From NCBI GenBank assembly GCA_004519485.1, contig CP038131.1:637001-701000 (forward strand): 64,000 nt of DNA, in the 5' to 3' direction. The translations under genes and the position numbers were made by a program. This DNA is from Nannochloropsis oceanica. Lineage: Eukaryota; Sar; Eustigmatophyceae; Eustigmatales; Monodopsidaceae. Of this stretch, positions 21,507-32,900 are shown in pieces. The notes under the pieces were generated by a model. That model had not been told where the DNA came from and did no database searches. It saw only the letters and a program-made list of their open reading frames with translations. Position 1 is the first letter of the stretch, and every line of letters begins with the position of its first letter.

Positions 21507-22977
21507 ATGTCACACAACCTCTTTGACGACACCTTTGTCATAACAAGCCTAAACCCGCACAAGAAGCGCTTTGCTCGAGGTAAGGAGGACAAGGGCACAG
21601 AAACGGCACAGGGGCTGAGAGGAGGCTGGTGAGAGGGTAGGGCTGGGAGGAGAGCTCGTTGCACACTGTTCTCTGTGAGCCGAGCATTACCATGAGACTG
21701 TGCCAAGTGATGGCGGAGATGAAAGTGTGTTTAGTTCGATGGCTCTACGAAGCTATCAGGGCATCACGCGGTACGGGAGGCGAGAAATGGGACAATTTTC
21801 TCCAAACACCCACGCACTAATACCTCGCGAACATATGGACAGTTGATCGATTGGTGGGCAAGAGCACGCTGTTCGAGATGGACTTGTTGCTAGGTGAGGA
21901 AATTTTGTTGAGATTTGCGGGTGGTAGTATGGGGGACCGGCGAGTCAGTTTTTTCTTGTATCCTTCCTTAGTTATGCCTCTTCTTTCCCCCATCCGCCTA
22001 CGTAAACAATATGCACAGATATTAATAGCGAGATTTATACCGTCAAGCAAGGCGACGAGATTGCGCTAATGTTGACGCAGTAAGTGCAAGGATAAGTGGA
22101 GAAAGAGACTGGAGGTGTCAATTTGTGAGACTTTTTGTTGAAGTATTTTGTTGTTTTTTTAGGGGGTCCCAAGAGTAGCCTTCAGACTTCAATATTCCTG
22201 CCGATCTTTGTCTGTCATTGAATGTCCTCACTCTGTATAATTTGCTTCGTTTTCCAGCTTTCTCCGCCCTTCATTTTGACACATTCACTCATCCATACCC
22301 CCGGCTCCGTTTTCTCATTTCTCTCCCGCTAAACAGCACGCCGTACAGCGACGGAAAGCCTGATCCAAAAGAGTACCAGCACGACATGTCGGTACGTTTT
22401 TCGTGTGCTTTATTATCTGTAGACAGCCGGAGCGGGCCATTTTAGGTTGGTCCAGAACAGAGCAAGGAGAAAGGAGGGTTTCTTACGTCTCTTGAATCAT
22501 TCTTTTCCTTTCTTTTTTCCAGTCAACGCTTATGGACCAGTACGACTACGTTACATACGGCAAGGTCTTCAAGATTGAATCAGTGGCATCAGGCGGGGTA
22601 GCAGGAGGAAATAAAGAACCCAAGGTGGCCATCATGATTTCGTTCGGTGGCCTGCTTATGAAGCTTTCAGGGGATCAAAAGTAAGACGATAACTTGCGTG
22701 CGTGGTAGCTGGAAATGAGGATGGGTTGCGTGTGTGTAAACTTGGGGTTGATTTGCTACGGTGACTTCCAGGAGAAACAAGGCGGAATTGTCGTGTCGAA
22801 CGGTCGTTTTTGCCGATAGCATGTCCAAAGGGACACTTTCAATTTCGATTTTTTGTTTTTCTCACACGTACATCACACGCACACACACCTTTGTACAATA
22901 GGCACGTGGCTCGAATTTCTATCGACAGTCCCATCTACTGCTTCGTCCGCAAGACTAAGACTAACAGAGCAAGTTAA
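21507..22977 (+). CDS. RPB8: RNA polymerase I/II/III shared subunit RPB8 (RPABC3)
   Basis: Six short exons joined in phase: 21507-21579, 21843-21893, 22019-22079, 22337-22391, 22523-22680 and 22902-22977. All introns start GT and end AG. The product is 157 aa (human and yeast subunits are about 146-150). It begins MSHNLFDDTFVITSLNP, matching the 'LFED.F.V..I.P' start of RPB8, then KRFARVDRLVGKS, FEMDLLLDINSEIYTVKQGD (family: 'MDL.LDVN..IYP...GD'), MDQYDYVTYGKVFKIE (family: 'DQFEYVMYGK.YRIE') and ISFGGLLMKLSGD (family: 'SYGGLLMRLQGD'). RPB8 is an OB-fold core subunit of all three nuclear RNA polymerases. Gene density of introns (five in 474 coding bases) is the highest in the window. No single exon exceeds 53 codons, so it is invisible as one open frame. 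Confidence 0.95.
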
Positions 22978-23424
22978 GGAAGGAGGGAGAGATTCGACAT
23001 CTCCATATACATAGTCCAAAACAAAAAGAAACAAATTTGGAAAGTCAGGTTTTAAGAAAACAAGCTCTGCTTGGCTTGGCTACAAAATGTACATGTGGTT
23101 GTGCTGTAAGTATAACATAATTAATTTTGGTGTATTATTGTTGTTGGGAGGGTAACTGCTCCAGATAGATATATTTCTAAGACTGGAAAAGGGGGAAATG
23201 GCAAGAAATTGACGAAATTTGTGTTTTTTCTAAACCCTTAGACTTTGCGAGCACACTGTCTCCTCCCTCGATCACACACACACACACACACTTCCTCTCT
23301 GCTTATTGCACTCAGAGAATTGTATTTAAATGTTGGTAGCTTACATGCGCGCTATGGCTTCCTTCTCTTCTTTATATTCACCAAAAGTCCATTACGATAC
23401 ACAACTATCATCACGCCTAAACCT
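22978..23424. other. Convergent intergenic region
   Basis: Lies between the 3' ends of RPB8 and the sulfatase gene. It includes an (AC)n run at about 23273-23291. No gene is seen. Confidence 0.5.
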
Positions 23425-25374
23425 CTACTTCTCATTCTTCGTCTTTCTTAACCCTTCCTCCTTCTCCCACTCATCCTTCCAATGCTTCAAATTGTTCTCG
23501 TCAACAATACTCCTCAATTTCATGAACAACTCTGCCTTAATCTTCTTCAAAGACGCATCCTTCGCAACATTCCTTGTCTCACACATATCAAAGTTACCCT
23601 TCTCATTACACCGTGGATCCCGATGATCATACAATTCTTCCCCTCCCAAGGGTTGCCCCCACTGCGGCGCACGCGATGGCGCATCAAAAGGCACCCACAC
23701 AGTATACCGCCACTCATCCGTCCGCATCGAGTATCCCATGTATACCCGCTCATTAAGTTCGTTCCACTCCCAATTTCCTCCCTTACACACCTCCCACTTC
23801 AGATAGTTCACCTTCTCCACCTTCTCACTCCCGCATCCTGAACTACAACAACGCGCAATCTGAGTCATCGCGAAATCCTTTACAGACCCCATGGCCGGAT
23901 CCGCTAAAATAGGAACCAGACTTTTTCCTTCCAACGGCGGAAACAATCGCCCAGCAGGGTCAGGCAAGCCAGCCATTTCAATCAACGTTGGGAAAATATC
24001 CACATTTTCAGCCAGGGCCGAGGCATTCGTCCCAAAACTTTCTGGGAAGTCCGGATCCCGAATGATAAGAGGGACTCTCGCATTGGTTTCAAACAATGTC
24101 CGTTTATCCCACATCCCGTGATCCCCAATGTTCATCCCATGGTCTACACAAAAAACAATAATCGTGTCCTCTACCAATTTCAACCGTTCCATCTCGTCTA
24201 GCAAGCGTTGAATCTGATGATCTAGAAATGAAATTGAAGCATGATATCCCCTTACATTCTCCCGAATGGCATCTTCAGGAATACCTCCGTCCGGGTTCGC
24301 CAAATACCTTTTCGATGAATCAGGCAACATGCCGATTTCAGCAGGGTTGATATCCCCCGTTGCTACCACAGGGGCATCAACAGGCCAGGTTGAATGGGGG
24401 GTCACGGGCACGGGCACTTTGTCATATAAATCCCAGTATTTCTGGGGCATGTGCCAAGGGCGGTGCGGTTGATGGAAGCCGACACCCAAGAAAAAGGGCT
24501 GGGTGTCAATGGTGTCAGCGGCGCCTTGCATGAGTGAGATCCCTTCCGAAGCGATACGAAAGTCCCAATACCGCTCTTCTGGCCAATTTTTGTCCGGTTG
24601 GACAGATGCATTCATCATGCTATAATTCTCGTCTGTGCCACTATTCCAATCATCGGAGTTTGGAGGGAAATAATCATTGTGAAAATCATCCAGATATGTC
24701 GACGTCCAATGCCAGAGCTTCCCCGTCCCCAACACTTTGTACCCGCCCTCTTCCTTGAAATATCTGAAGATGTTACTGTACTTGTGCGGTACTATACTCT
24801 CAAATAACCACGTCTGTGTCGTATCGGGTCTCCTCCCAGAAAGCATGGAGTCGCGCGAGGGGTTGCAGATGGGGTCTTGATTGTAGTTCCGTTCAAACAC
24901 CACCCCGCCCTTGGCCAGGCGCTCGATCCCAGGGGAGATCACTGGTTTGTCGTACACGCTCAATGAAGGACGCAGATCATCCGTCATGATGAATAGCACA
25001 TTTTTCTTCCTGGTCTTGTCGCGGTCCGTGCGCGCTGCAAAAGGATTATCGCGGCCGGCGTAGGGGTTGGCGAGGGACAACAGGTCCTCTCCATCTTCTT
25101 GCTTTCGCGACGGAACAGGTGGAGCATGTGCCTTAAGCCCGTTGGTCGCGGCAAAGCTGTTGTCGACTGGTTGCTGTTCTATATTGCCAGGGCTGCTCTC
25201 TCGAGCTTGGGTCCCGGTTCGGGATAATGTGGGATCCATGTAAATGTGGAGATGCAGGATGCACATGGCGACGGCTAGTCCTACGACTGAACAACGGATG
25301 AAGGGCCCCCTGCGATGGCACCAGAGATCGGGGCAGTAGTGCCATACCCTACGAGAGGGGCCGTCCAACGGCAT
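23425..25374 (-). CDS. Type I sulfatase, iduronate-2-sulfatase-like
   Basis: A single-exon gene of 649 aa counted from the ATG at 25374; the frame stays open about 30 codons upstream without an ATG. A hydrophobic stretch (VVGLAVAMCILHLHIYM, about residues 28-45) is a signal anchor or signal peptide, so the enzyme is expected in the secretory route or outside the cell. The catalytic domain starts with VLFIMTDDLRPSLSVY (metal-binding Asp pair, about 132-133). The sulfatase signature CNPSRDSMLSGRRPDT has its Cys at about residue 170, the residue converted to formylglycine. HQPHRPWHMP and VDHGMNIGDHGMWDKRTLFE follow and are the pattern of human IDS and its bacterial relatives. All key residues look present. 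The natural substrate is unknown; a sulfated cell-wall or scavenged polysaccharide is plausible. Confidence 0.92.
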   Translation of the reverse strand: MPLDGPSRRVWHYCPDLWCHRRGPFIRCSVVGLAVAMCILHLHIYMDPTLSRTGTQARESSPGNIEQQPVDNSFAATNGLKAHAPPVPSRKQEDGEDLLSLANPYAGRDNPFAARTDRDKTRKKNVLFIMTDDLRPSLSVYDKPVISPGIERLAKGGVVFERNYNQDPICNPSRDSMLSGRRPDTTQTWLFESIVPHKYSNIFRYFKEEGGYKVLGTGKLWHWTSTYLDDFHNDYFPPNSDDWNSGTDENYSMMNASVQPDKNWPEERYWDFRIASEGISLMQGAADTIDTQPFFLGVGFHQPHRPWHMPQKYWDLYDKVPVPVTPHSTWPVDAPVVATGDINPAEIGMLPDSSKRYLANPDGGIPEDAIRENVRGYHASISFLDHQIQRLLDEMERLKLVEDTIIVFCVDHGMNIGDHGMWDKRTLFETNARVPLIIRDPDFPESFGTNASALAENVDIFPTLIEMAGLPDPAGRLFPPLEGKSLVPILADPAMGSVKDFAMTQIARCCSSGCGSEKVEKVNYLKWEVCKGGNWEWNELNERVYMGYSMRTDEWRYTVWVPFDAPSRAPQWGQPLGGEELYDHRDPRCNEKGNFDMCETRNVAKDASLKKIKAELFMKLRSIVDENNLKHWKDEWEKEEGLRKTKNEK

Positions 25375-25944
25375 ATTCTGTGCATGGAACCACACAAATG
25401 TATAGTTTTTATGTTGCGTGAGTTGTGAGTATACGGGATTTGGATGATGATGTGCATTAGCCAAGGCGGCCTTGCTTGTCGCTTGAGTTGTCGGCGGGGA
25501 GCTAGATGTTCAGCCGTCACCACTACGTAAGTCAAACAACACCATTGCCGGAAGCGTCTGTACAAGAAGGGCGGCAGGGCCTGCCCTGCGGGGGGAGAGA
25601 AAATGTGCCGGTCATGGGCCGCAAGGGCCCGGGCTTCCCCATTCAGGGAACGATAGAAAGACTGACATGACAGACGGTAGACTAAATCCCCTTAGATGGC
25701 ACATTTTCTCCTGGCCAGCTCAGGGGGATGAAATCACTTATCCTCCTCCCTCTCTTTGTGCGGGAAGGTAGTGATGTGTGCTGTCTTGGCCGTCCTGATT
25801 ATTTTCGCCAACAAATGCATCGACTGCAGCGATGTTCACTCTCAGCGATGATGTTGTGTGGTGTTCACCTGCCCCATTACTCCGCCTATCTCATATTCCA
25901 CTCCTGCCATTGAAAAACACGGTCACAGGCACACGACATTAGCT
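25375..25944. promoter_or_regulatory. Divergent promoter region, sulfatase / membrane protein
   Basis: 570 bp between start codons. It contains a GC-rich hairpin-like stretch (GCAGGGCCTGCCCTGC, 25574-25589) and a perfect 13-bp inverted repeat (25597-25609 and 25698-25710) 88 bp apart. Confidence 0.5.
25597..25710. repeat. 13-bp inverted repeat pair
   Basis: GAGAAAATGTGCC at 25597-25609 is repeated as its exact reverse complement at 25698-25710. It lies midway between two divergent genes. It may be a paired regulatory element or the remnant of a small inverted-repeat element. Confidence 0.85.
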
Positions 25945-27150
25945 ATGAGCAACAGAAGGCGACCTCGGCCCGTGCAGGACGGGGATAATGAGGACGCGGG
26001 GGACGAGGACGAGGGGAACCAGCCCGACTTGCTGGACGAGGACGAGCAGGCGAGGCTAATCGCAGAGCTGCGGCGGAAAGGGGAGGAGCAAAGTCAGAGT
26101 ACGCGGGTAAGATGGGTGGTCGGATAGAAGGACGGTGGGAGGGGCAAAGCATTTGGTGAGAATGTGCTGCAGCTGAGAGAGGATACGACAGGTCCGCACG
26201 CTATCCTTTTGTTCCATCGATTGTCGGATGTCTACCTGAAAGGCAGGTAGATGGTAGTGGTAGAGAATTTTCTCCACGCGAGATCAGGCTTAGATAGTCA
26301 TAGTCCTACTATTTTCCTTCTTTCCTTTCTCCCATCCTGCAGTTGCCTTTCCTTCTTCTGCGCTCATCTCCTTTGCCATTTCTCCCTTGCCTACTTTCCC
26401 CTCACGCAGCGGCTATTCCAAGCACTGTATGTTTTGTTGCTCCTGGCCTTCATCTACTGCACCGCGATGACACTGACCATGCCCTACTTCCTCGAGCACC
26501 AAGCCTTTTTCCAGTCTGCCGTCTCCCCCTTCAGCTTTCTACTCACATATTTCGCAGACGTCCAGTGTGTCGTCGCGGCGATTTCGGTGTTTGCGGTACG
26601 TTTATTGGAGCCTGGATGGATTGATTTGGATGATGTTGTCGGTTTTCAAACCTCGCTCCTAACCACCCTTTTCTATCTTTACACACAGGGCCGACCAAAC
26701 AAGACCCTCCTCTTCCTTGGCTTCGGCGTTGGCGTTCTAAATCTCGTCGCGTGGCTCGGGTATGGAAGTAAATGTAAAATCCTATTTTACACGTCTTTTT
26801 TAAATGTTTTCTCTTGGTCTTGTTCTTTGGTCTTGCTTTCTTGGTCGCTTCTTGCTGATCTTGTGCTGGTGCAAGGAAACTTTAGACGGAAAAGAAAGGG
26901 AGGCCACCCACATCTCCCCGCCCCACACTAACATGCGGCACTTTGATCCCTTACTCCGCACCTTCATCACCCATACGATTACAGCGTCTTCTATCAGTAC
27001 ACACCCTACCCCGCCATTGGTTTCTGGTGGCTCCCTGTCACTGCTCTATTCGTCCTGGCCGTTTCCCTACATGTGGATAGGGACTTGCGGAGATTGACGA
27101 AAGAGATTGATTTATTGGATAAGCTCAAGTATGATTATAAAAAGGTTTGA
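25945..27150 (+). CDS. Small multi-pass membrane protein, unknown function
   Basis: Four exons joined in phase: 25945-26106 (donor GTAAGA), 26410-26595 (acceptor CACGCAG, donor GTACGT), 26689-26759 (acceptor CACACAG, donor GTATGG) and 26985-27150 (acceptor TTACAG), for 194 aa. The N-terminal 50 residues are acidic and soluble. Three or four hydrophobic helices follow: ALYVLLLLAFIYCTAMTL, FLLTYFADVQCVVAAISVF, TLLFLGFGVGVLNLVAWLG and FWWLPVTALFVLAVSLHV. The C-terminus is charged and helical (DLRRLTKEIDLLDKLKYDYKK). I do not recognise the family. The third donor (GTATGG) is the weakest splice site, and an additional exon in the 225-nt last intron is possible. It converges on SmF. Confidence 0.7.
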
Positions 27151-27457
27151 GGGAGGCGGGACGAAGATACGCACGTGTGTGTACATAGACAAATAAAGAC
27201 AGCAAAATCGGCGTTAAATGCAGAAAGAAATAGTGGAAAGGTAGTAAATCGTAGCCGCAAAAAGCAGGTCGTAGCGAGCGGTCAATTGTGTCTCAGCAAG
27301 GCTTTTTGGGTTTTTTTTCAACTCCCCGTCGTTGCCTTTATTTCTTCCTCTTTTGGCCTTTTACACACCAAGCGTACACACCACACTCTACGCTCCACTT
27401 TCTCATCTCTTTCCTCTCTGTGCGCTATTTAATTTCATTCTTCTCAACCCTTCTCTT
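27151..27457. other. Convergent intergenic region
   Basis: 307 bp between the 3' ends of the membrane-protein and SmF genes. No feature is seen. Confidence 0.45.
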
Positions 27458-28288
27458 CTATGCGTCCATGTCGTCATCCGGCGCGCCCCGCACGTACAAC
27501 ACGTTGTTGCATCTATCACGTTTATATTCGTTTTCATATTCGTGGGAAGGGGTGGGTATGTGTTTGAGTGTGAGCGAGCAGGAAAGGGAGGGGGTGAGAC
27601 GTCGATTCTTTTTACTTAGCGTTGCCTTAGCGACCCTCCCCTTCCTGCTCCTGCTCTCCTCTTTCTCCTTACACCCTGTCTCCTCTTTCTCCTTTCACCC
27701 TGTCTCCCTCTCCTGTCTTCCTTCTTTCTGTTCTTCATACCTGATGAGCACCTCCCCCAAATTTCCCATCATAGCTCCATCAATCCATTCCTCTGTATCT
27801 GCCAGCTGCACGTTGTAGTAGTTATCGACAGACAAAAGGATGCCTAACGTGGGAAAACAAGGTAAGGAACAAATTGATTTGAGTAGGATGGTCTTCATAG
27901 CACGGCGGGGAGGTGCAGATAAGAACAAAGAGGGCGATTACATGCACGCATGTCGGCAGGGTATGGCACCATTGATCGCATTAGCTGTGAGATAATACGC
28001 CGGCGACTGGCAGGATGGTGGTGGTGTCCTGCTAAGATGGGAGGGAAGGGAGAAGGAAAGGTACATTCACAGAGCCAGAAACACCATGACATACCCTTGT
28101 ACTCCATGCCCCACTTAAGCTTGATGAAGACTGGCTTGCCTGTTAGGCCTTGCAGGAAGGGCTTGGGGTTCACGAGCACCTATAAAGTGATAGAGTGCGA
28201 GTGGGGAGTCGGAAGGCGTGAGCGTGGGAGGATAGTCTGTTGTTAAAATCTGTCCCAAATCCACCGCTACACTACTTACTGCCGACAT
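27458..28288 (-). CDS. SNRPF: Small nuclear ribonucleoprotein SmF
   Basis: Four exons in phase: 28288-28280 (only 9 nt, encoding MSA, donor GTAAGT), 28179-28095 (acceptor TTATAG, donor GTATGT), 27843-27741 (acceptor GTTAG, donor GTATGA) and 27512-27458 (acceptor TGATAG). The 83-aa product follows human SmF (86 aa) almost position by position: [58 protein letters not shown], then the Sm2 motif CNNVLYVRG and an acidic tail. SmF is one of seven proteins forming the Sm ring around the U-rich site of the U1, U2, U4 and U5 snRNAs. The Sm1 ([10 protein letters not shown]) and Sm2 (RCNNVLY) motifs are intact. It is head to head with the pol theta gene, 513 bp apart. The 9-nt first coding exon is unusual but the splice sites on both sides are strong. 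Confidence 0.95.
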
Positions 28289-28801
28289 TTGACCGAGGGG
28301 CTTCTGATAGGGAAGCTATTATGTTGGATGCTACCCTTTTGATTTGTGGTGTGTATGTGTGGGGTAAAGGTCAAGCAGAGTGAGCGAAAGAAAAAGTGGT
28401 GCCTTAGATGATGTGCGATATCCGTGTCGAGCAAGTGGCGACCAGTGCACGTGCCAGCCCAACGAAAACCATAGCCCCCTGGATGGTCGACAGCCAGCTA
28501 CAGGAGTGGCACTTTCAGATCCTGTACGTGTGATGGTGGCAACGGAATGGGTGATAGGCTTGAGGGCTCAGGATGGTCACTCGGAATGGGAGGGCAACAC
28601 GAATAATACAAGGCTCTCAGGAGCCCCTTCTCCAAAATCGCTTAAGACTTCTTGCTCACTTTACGCACCCACAACACAGGCTTAGATTTACAAGATCCAG
28701 TTCCGCCGATGGATGTTGCCCTGACCTTCGCACCCTAGCCGTCGGAATCGTCCTCCCTCCTCGACTTTTATCCTCCCTCCTCGACTCCTGTACCCTACAC
28801 C
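28289..28801. promoter_or_regulatory. Divergent promoter region, SmF / pol theta
   Basis: 513 bp between start codons of two DNA/RNA housekeeping genes. A short direct repeat (TCCTCCCTCCTCGACT) occurs at 28751-28766 and 28771-28786. No TATA box is obvious. Confidence 0.5.
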
Positions 28802-29912
28802 ATGCCAGGCCTGCCTTCTCCTCCTCCACCTCCTCCTACTACTACTACTACTACTACTACTTCTTCTTCGTCATCATTATCAGCATCATCATCATCGTCG
28901 TCGGCGGCGGTAATTTTTCCTTCCTCTTATGCGCATGCGCCTCCTGCGGCTGCCCTCTTTTCTCATGATTACGACGATCTTCCCATGGAGGAAATTCTCG
29001 CCATGTGTGAGCTGGCCGAGGCGGCGTCGGCTGCCGCCAACGGTGGCCTTGCTACTGCCCCTGTGTCCCTTTCTCCTCCAGTCCCCTCTGTACCAACTTC
29101 AAGCCTTGTCGTCCATCCTCCAGCACCTTCCACATCTGCCGACACGGTCCAACCCCCAACTCCCTCGATTGAAGCCCTCTTCGAGGACGTGCTTGGTCTC
29201 CCAGCCGAGCTCGCCCAAGCATATCGTCGACGGGGTGTCGCTCAGCCCTATAATTGGCAATATCAATGTCTGCGAATCCCGGGAATAGTGAGTGAAGGGC
29301 GGAATCTATTGTACAGTGCACCCACAAGTGGAGGCAAAAGCCTGGTTGCTGATGTGCTCTTGCTTCGCCGCGCGATTCGCACTCGCAAAAAAGTGTTGAT
29401 TGTCCTTCCCTTCGTCGCCGTGGTCCGGGAGAAGGTAGCGCATTTTAAGAAACTCTTAATGACGTACAACGCACGTAAGAGCAAGCGGGATACGCTGAGG
29501 ATTCGGGCGTTCCATGGCGGTACGGGTGGAAGGGGCTTTGGTCGGTGTCAGATTGGGGTCTGTACGATCGAGAAGGCGAACGCACTGGTGAATAAGATGA
29601 TCCAGGAGGAAACGATCGGCCAATTGTCGTGTTTGGTGGTGGACGAGCTGCATATGATGGCGGATCAGCAGCGTGGATATTTGTTGGAATTACTGTTGAG
29701 GTAAGGATGCGTCACAGAGGGAGGAATGAAGGAAAAGGGGGATATGTGTGCGTTTAGTGGAACTATAAGAATGGACGCATTGAACTCCGAAAATTACCGG
29801 AGTACTCTAGGTATGAGGACAGGTGAACGATTATCGTGCAATCTAAGGGAAACGTGTCGGTATTGTTCCGGAACCCCACCTACACACACACACTCTCTCT
29901 CTCTTACTTTCT

Positions 29913-29958
<46 letters not shown>

Positions 29959-32900
29959 CAGCAAACTCAAGTTCTTGCAGCAACAGCAGAAGAGGGCGGT
30001 GCAAAAGCAGCCTGAAGATGCCACAACTGCTATCACCACCATCGGGATCAGTAGCTTTGCGAGTCTGACTATCCGCCCTCTTCTGGACCTACAAATCATT
30101 GGCCTGAGTGCGACTCTGCCAAACCTTGAAGAAGTCGCCGGTTGGATGGACGCTGCCTTTTTTCACACCACCTTCCGACCCGTGCAGCTTCAAGAGACAT
30201 ACAAGCTCGGTGACGGGCTCTACACCGCGCAGGGCAGCCTTCTTCGTCAACTCCGGCCGTGCCGCCAACCCGTGCAAGACCCCGATCACATCGTGACGCT
30301 AGTGGAGGAAACAACGAGCAAAGGCCATCAAGTTCTGGTCTTTTGTCACTATCGGAAGCACTGCGAAAGTTGCGCAGCGCTCCTGGCGGAGCAACTCGGA
30401 GAGCTGCCGGCGGCCCTTGTGATTTGGGATGGAAGAGGAGCAACCGAAGCAGGCAAGGGAAAAGAGAGTGACGATGTGGCTTCCAAGCGACAAGCCTTGC
30501 TCGATACTCTCCGCGAAAACTCGCCCACCATGCACCCTTGTTTAATGCTCGCCATTCCCAAAGGTATCGGTATCCACCATGCTGGGCTCGCAGACTACGA
30601 AAAGGACGCATTGGAGGAAGCTTTTCGGCAAGGGGTCCTATCTGTCATTGTCGCGACCTCCAGTTTGGGCACAGGTATCAATTTGCCAGCAGCCCGAGTC
30701 ATCTTTCGCTCCCTGCGTGCTGGCGCTAATCGCGAGTTCGAGATATCTTCTTATCGGCAAATGGCAGGCCGGGCGGGCCGGGCTGGGAAGAGCTCTTATG
30801 GGGAGTCTATTTTACTGCTTAAACAACCCGAGGACGTGAATGAGGCCTTAAGACTAATGACTGATCCTCTGCCGCGCTTGAAAAGTTGCTTGAACCCTGA
30901 GATGGATGGAGGGAGGGCATTGGTGCGCGCGATTCTGGAGGCAATTGCGTCAGGAGTGTTGCGACAGCTAGGTGACTTGGACACGTTCTTGCACTGCATG
31001 TTAGCTGTGCGACAACGGAGTCAGAATGCGGCGGGCTTACAAGCCTTTCTGAGTCACGCTCGGAGCGCGCTGTGTTATCTGGTTGAGCATCGCATCGTGG
31101 AGGAGCAGCCACACGACCCAAACTCTGCCGCTGGGCTGCAGAAGCTAAAGCAGGAGGAGGGGGAAAATTATGAGGGCGCATCCGCCGGTGGAGAAAGCGT
31201 ATCGTCAGCTGCTGCCGCACCCGCCGCCGTTGCTGCCGCTGTTTCTGTCTTTCCCACTGCTCGTGTTGCAAAGCAACTCGCGGCAACTAAATTAGGCCAC
31301 GCTCTGTTCCAAAGCTCTTTTGCGCCAGATGAGGGTCTACTCGTGTTCCAGGACTTGAAGCGGGCTCGTATGCGTTTGGTCCTTGACAGTGATCTGCATT
31401 TGTTGTACTTGGTAACTCCTGTCTTTCATGGCCTCCAACCTGACTTTAACCGGCTCTGGAACATTTACGACAGGGCCCGGCGCGCAGATCCAGTGAAGGC
31501 CTTGGTGTTTGAGTTAGTAGGACTCGATGAAGCGCATTTTGATCGTTGGAGCCGGCAGCCACCATCCTCTGGCGCAGGCACCGCACTGGGCCCCTTATTG
31601 CATATTCCTGTCACGGATGCTGAGACAACAACCGCGGGGCCGAAGCATAGAGCGGGCGCTGCTGTGACTATGGGTTTCCTGGCGGATGAGCAATTGGCAA
31701 TTATGAGAGCGCGGCGTCTGTGGGGGGCGCTGGCATTGCATGATTTGGTGGTGTCCGAGTGCTCGTTGGACGCGACGGCAGCGATGTACCAAGTGGATCG
31801 GGGCAGTTTGCAAGCCTTGCAGCAATCTGCCACGAGCTACGCTGGCATGGTAAAGTCTTTTCTGACGCAATTAGACTGGACATTGATGGTGCGGGCTTTG
31901 GAAAATGCGGGGATCGCGGTAAGTGGAGAGAAAGGAAAGGAGCTGGTGTCATTGATGCAAATTCCGAGGCTGGAGCTCTCCTTGGCTCGCGCACTCTATA
32001 ACGCGGACGTTCAGACAGTTGCTGCCGTGGCCTCGGAGCCAGTGGAGCATTTGGCCGACATTGTTCGCAAGGTCCGGCCGTTTACGGCTGCTAAGAGTAG
32101 TGGAAACAAAGGTGTGGAAGGTGGGGTAAATCAGGACGAGCTGGCGTTTTACGACGAGGCGGCGCATCGGTTACGGGATGTCGCGCAGTTTGTATTGACG
32201 CGGGAGGAAAAGCATCGTAAGACTCGGCTGGAACAGCTGCAGGAGAAATTGGGAAATGAGATGCACGATGATTCGACGGGCGAGAGGGTCGACCCAGACT
32301 CATCGTCGGACTCTGGTGACGACGTCGCAACTAGCGCAAATGTTGCGCTCGACAACGGTATTGTGAGTCATCTCTCAAGCTACCAGTCAACGATACCATT
32401 TCAGTCTGTCCGCTTCAGTATTGGCAATGACGGTGGTGGCACGGGCAGCGGCTTGTCTACGATTTGTCAAGTCCAGAGCATGCGCTCTGATATTCCCTCA
32501 AAAACCTTTTTCGAGACGCCTGTGGCAGTTCGAAAAGCGGCCTTGCGTCCTGAGGACTACCCCTTGCACCTCTGTGTCCGGACCCCAACCCGCACCCCTT
32601 CCTCTCCCGGTCAATACCTCTACATACCTCAAGTTCCCTCTGATTGCTCGGACCAACAGGCGCTGCGCCTGCCTGCGCACGAGGTGTTCACAGCACCGGG
32701 TGGAAATGGTGCGAGAGGGCGTTTGCAAGATGGACCGCGTGGAGTTGAATTTGTCCCGGAGGGTTTGTTGTTTCCCTCTGCATGCGTGTCGGCTGCGGAA
32801 TCGCACGCCTTTTCGGACTTGACGGCGTCGTGGAGCAAGGCCTCTTGCTATTCCCTCATGCTACATTTTCGATCTCTGCCGTCCCTGAGTGGTTGGGATG

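Noticed and set aside
30301-30340. Possible second intron in pol theta
   Set aside because: The helicase sequence continues unbroken through motifs IV-VI, so no splice is needed.
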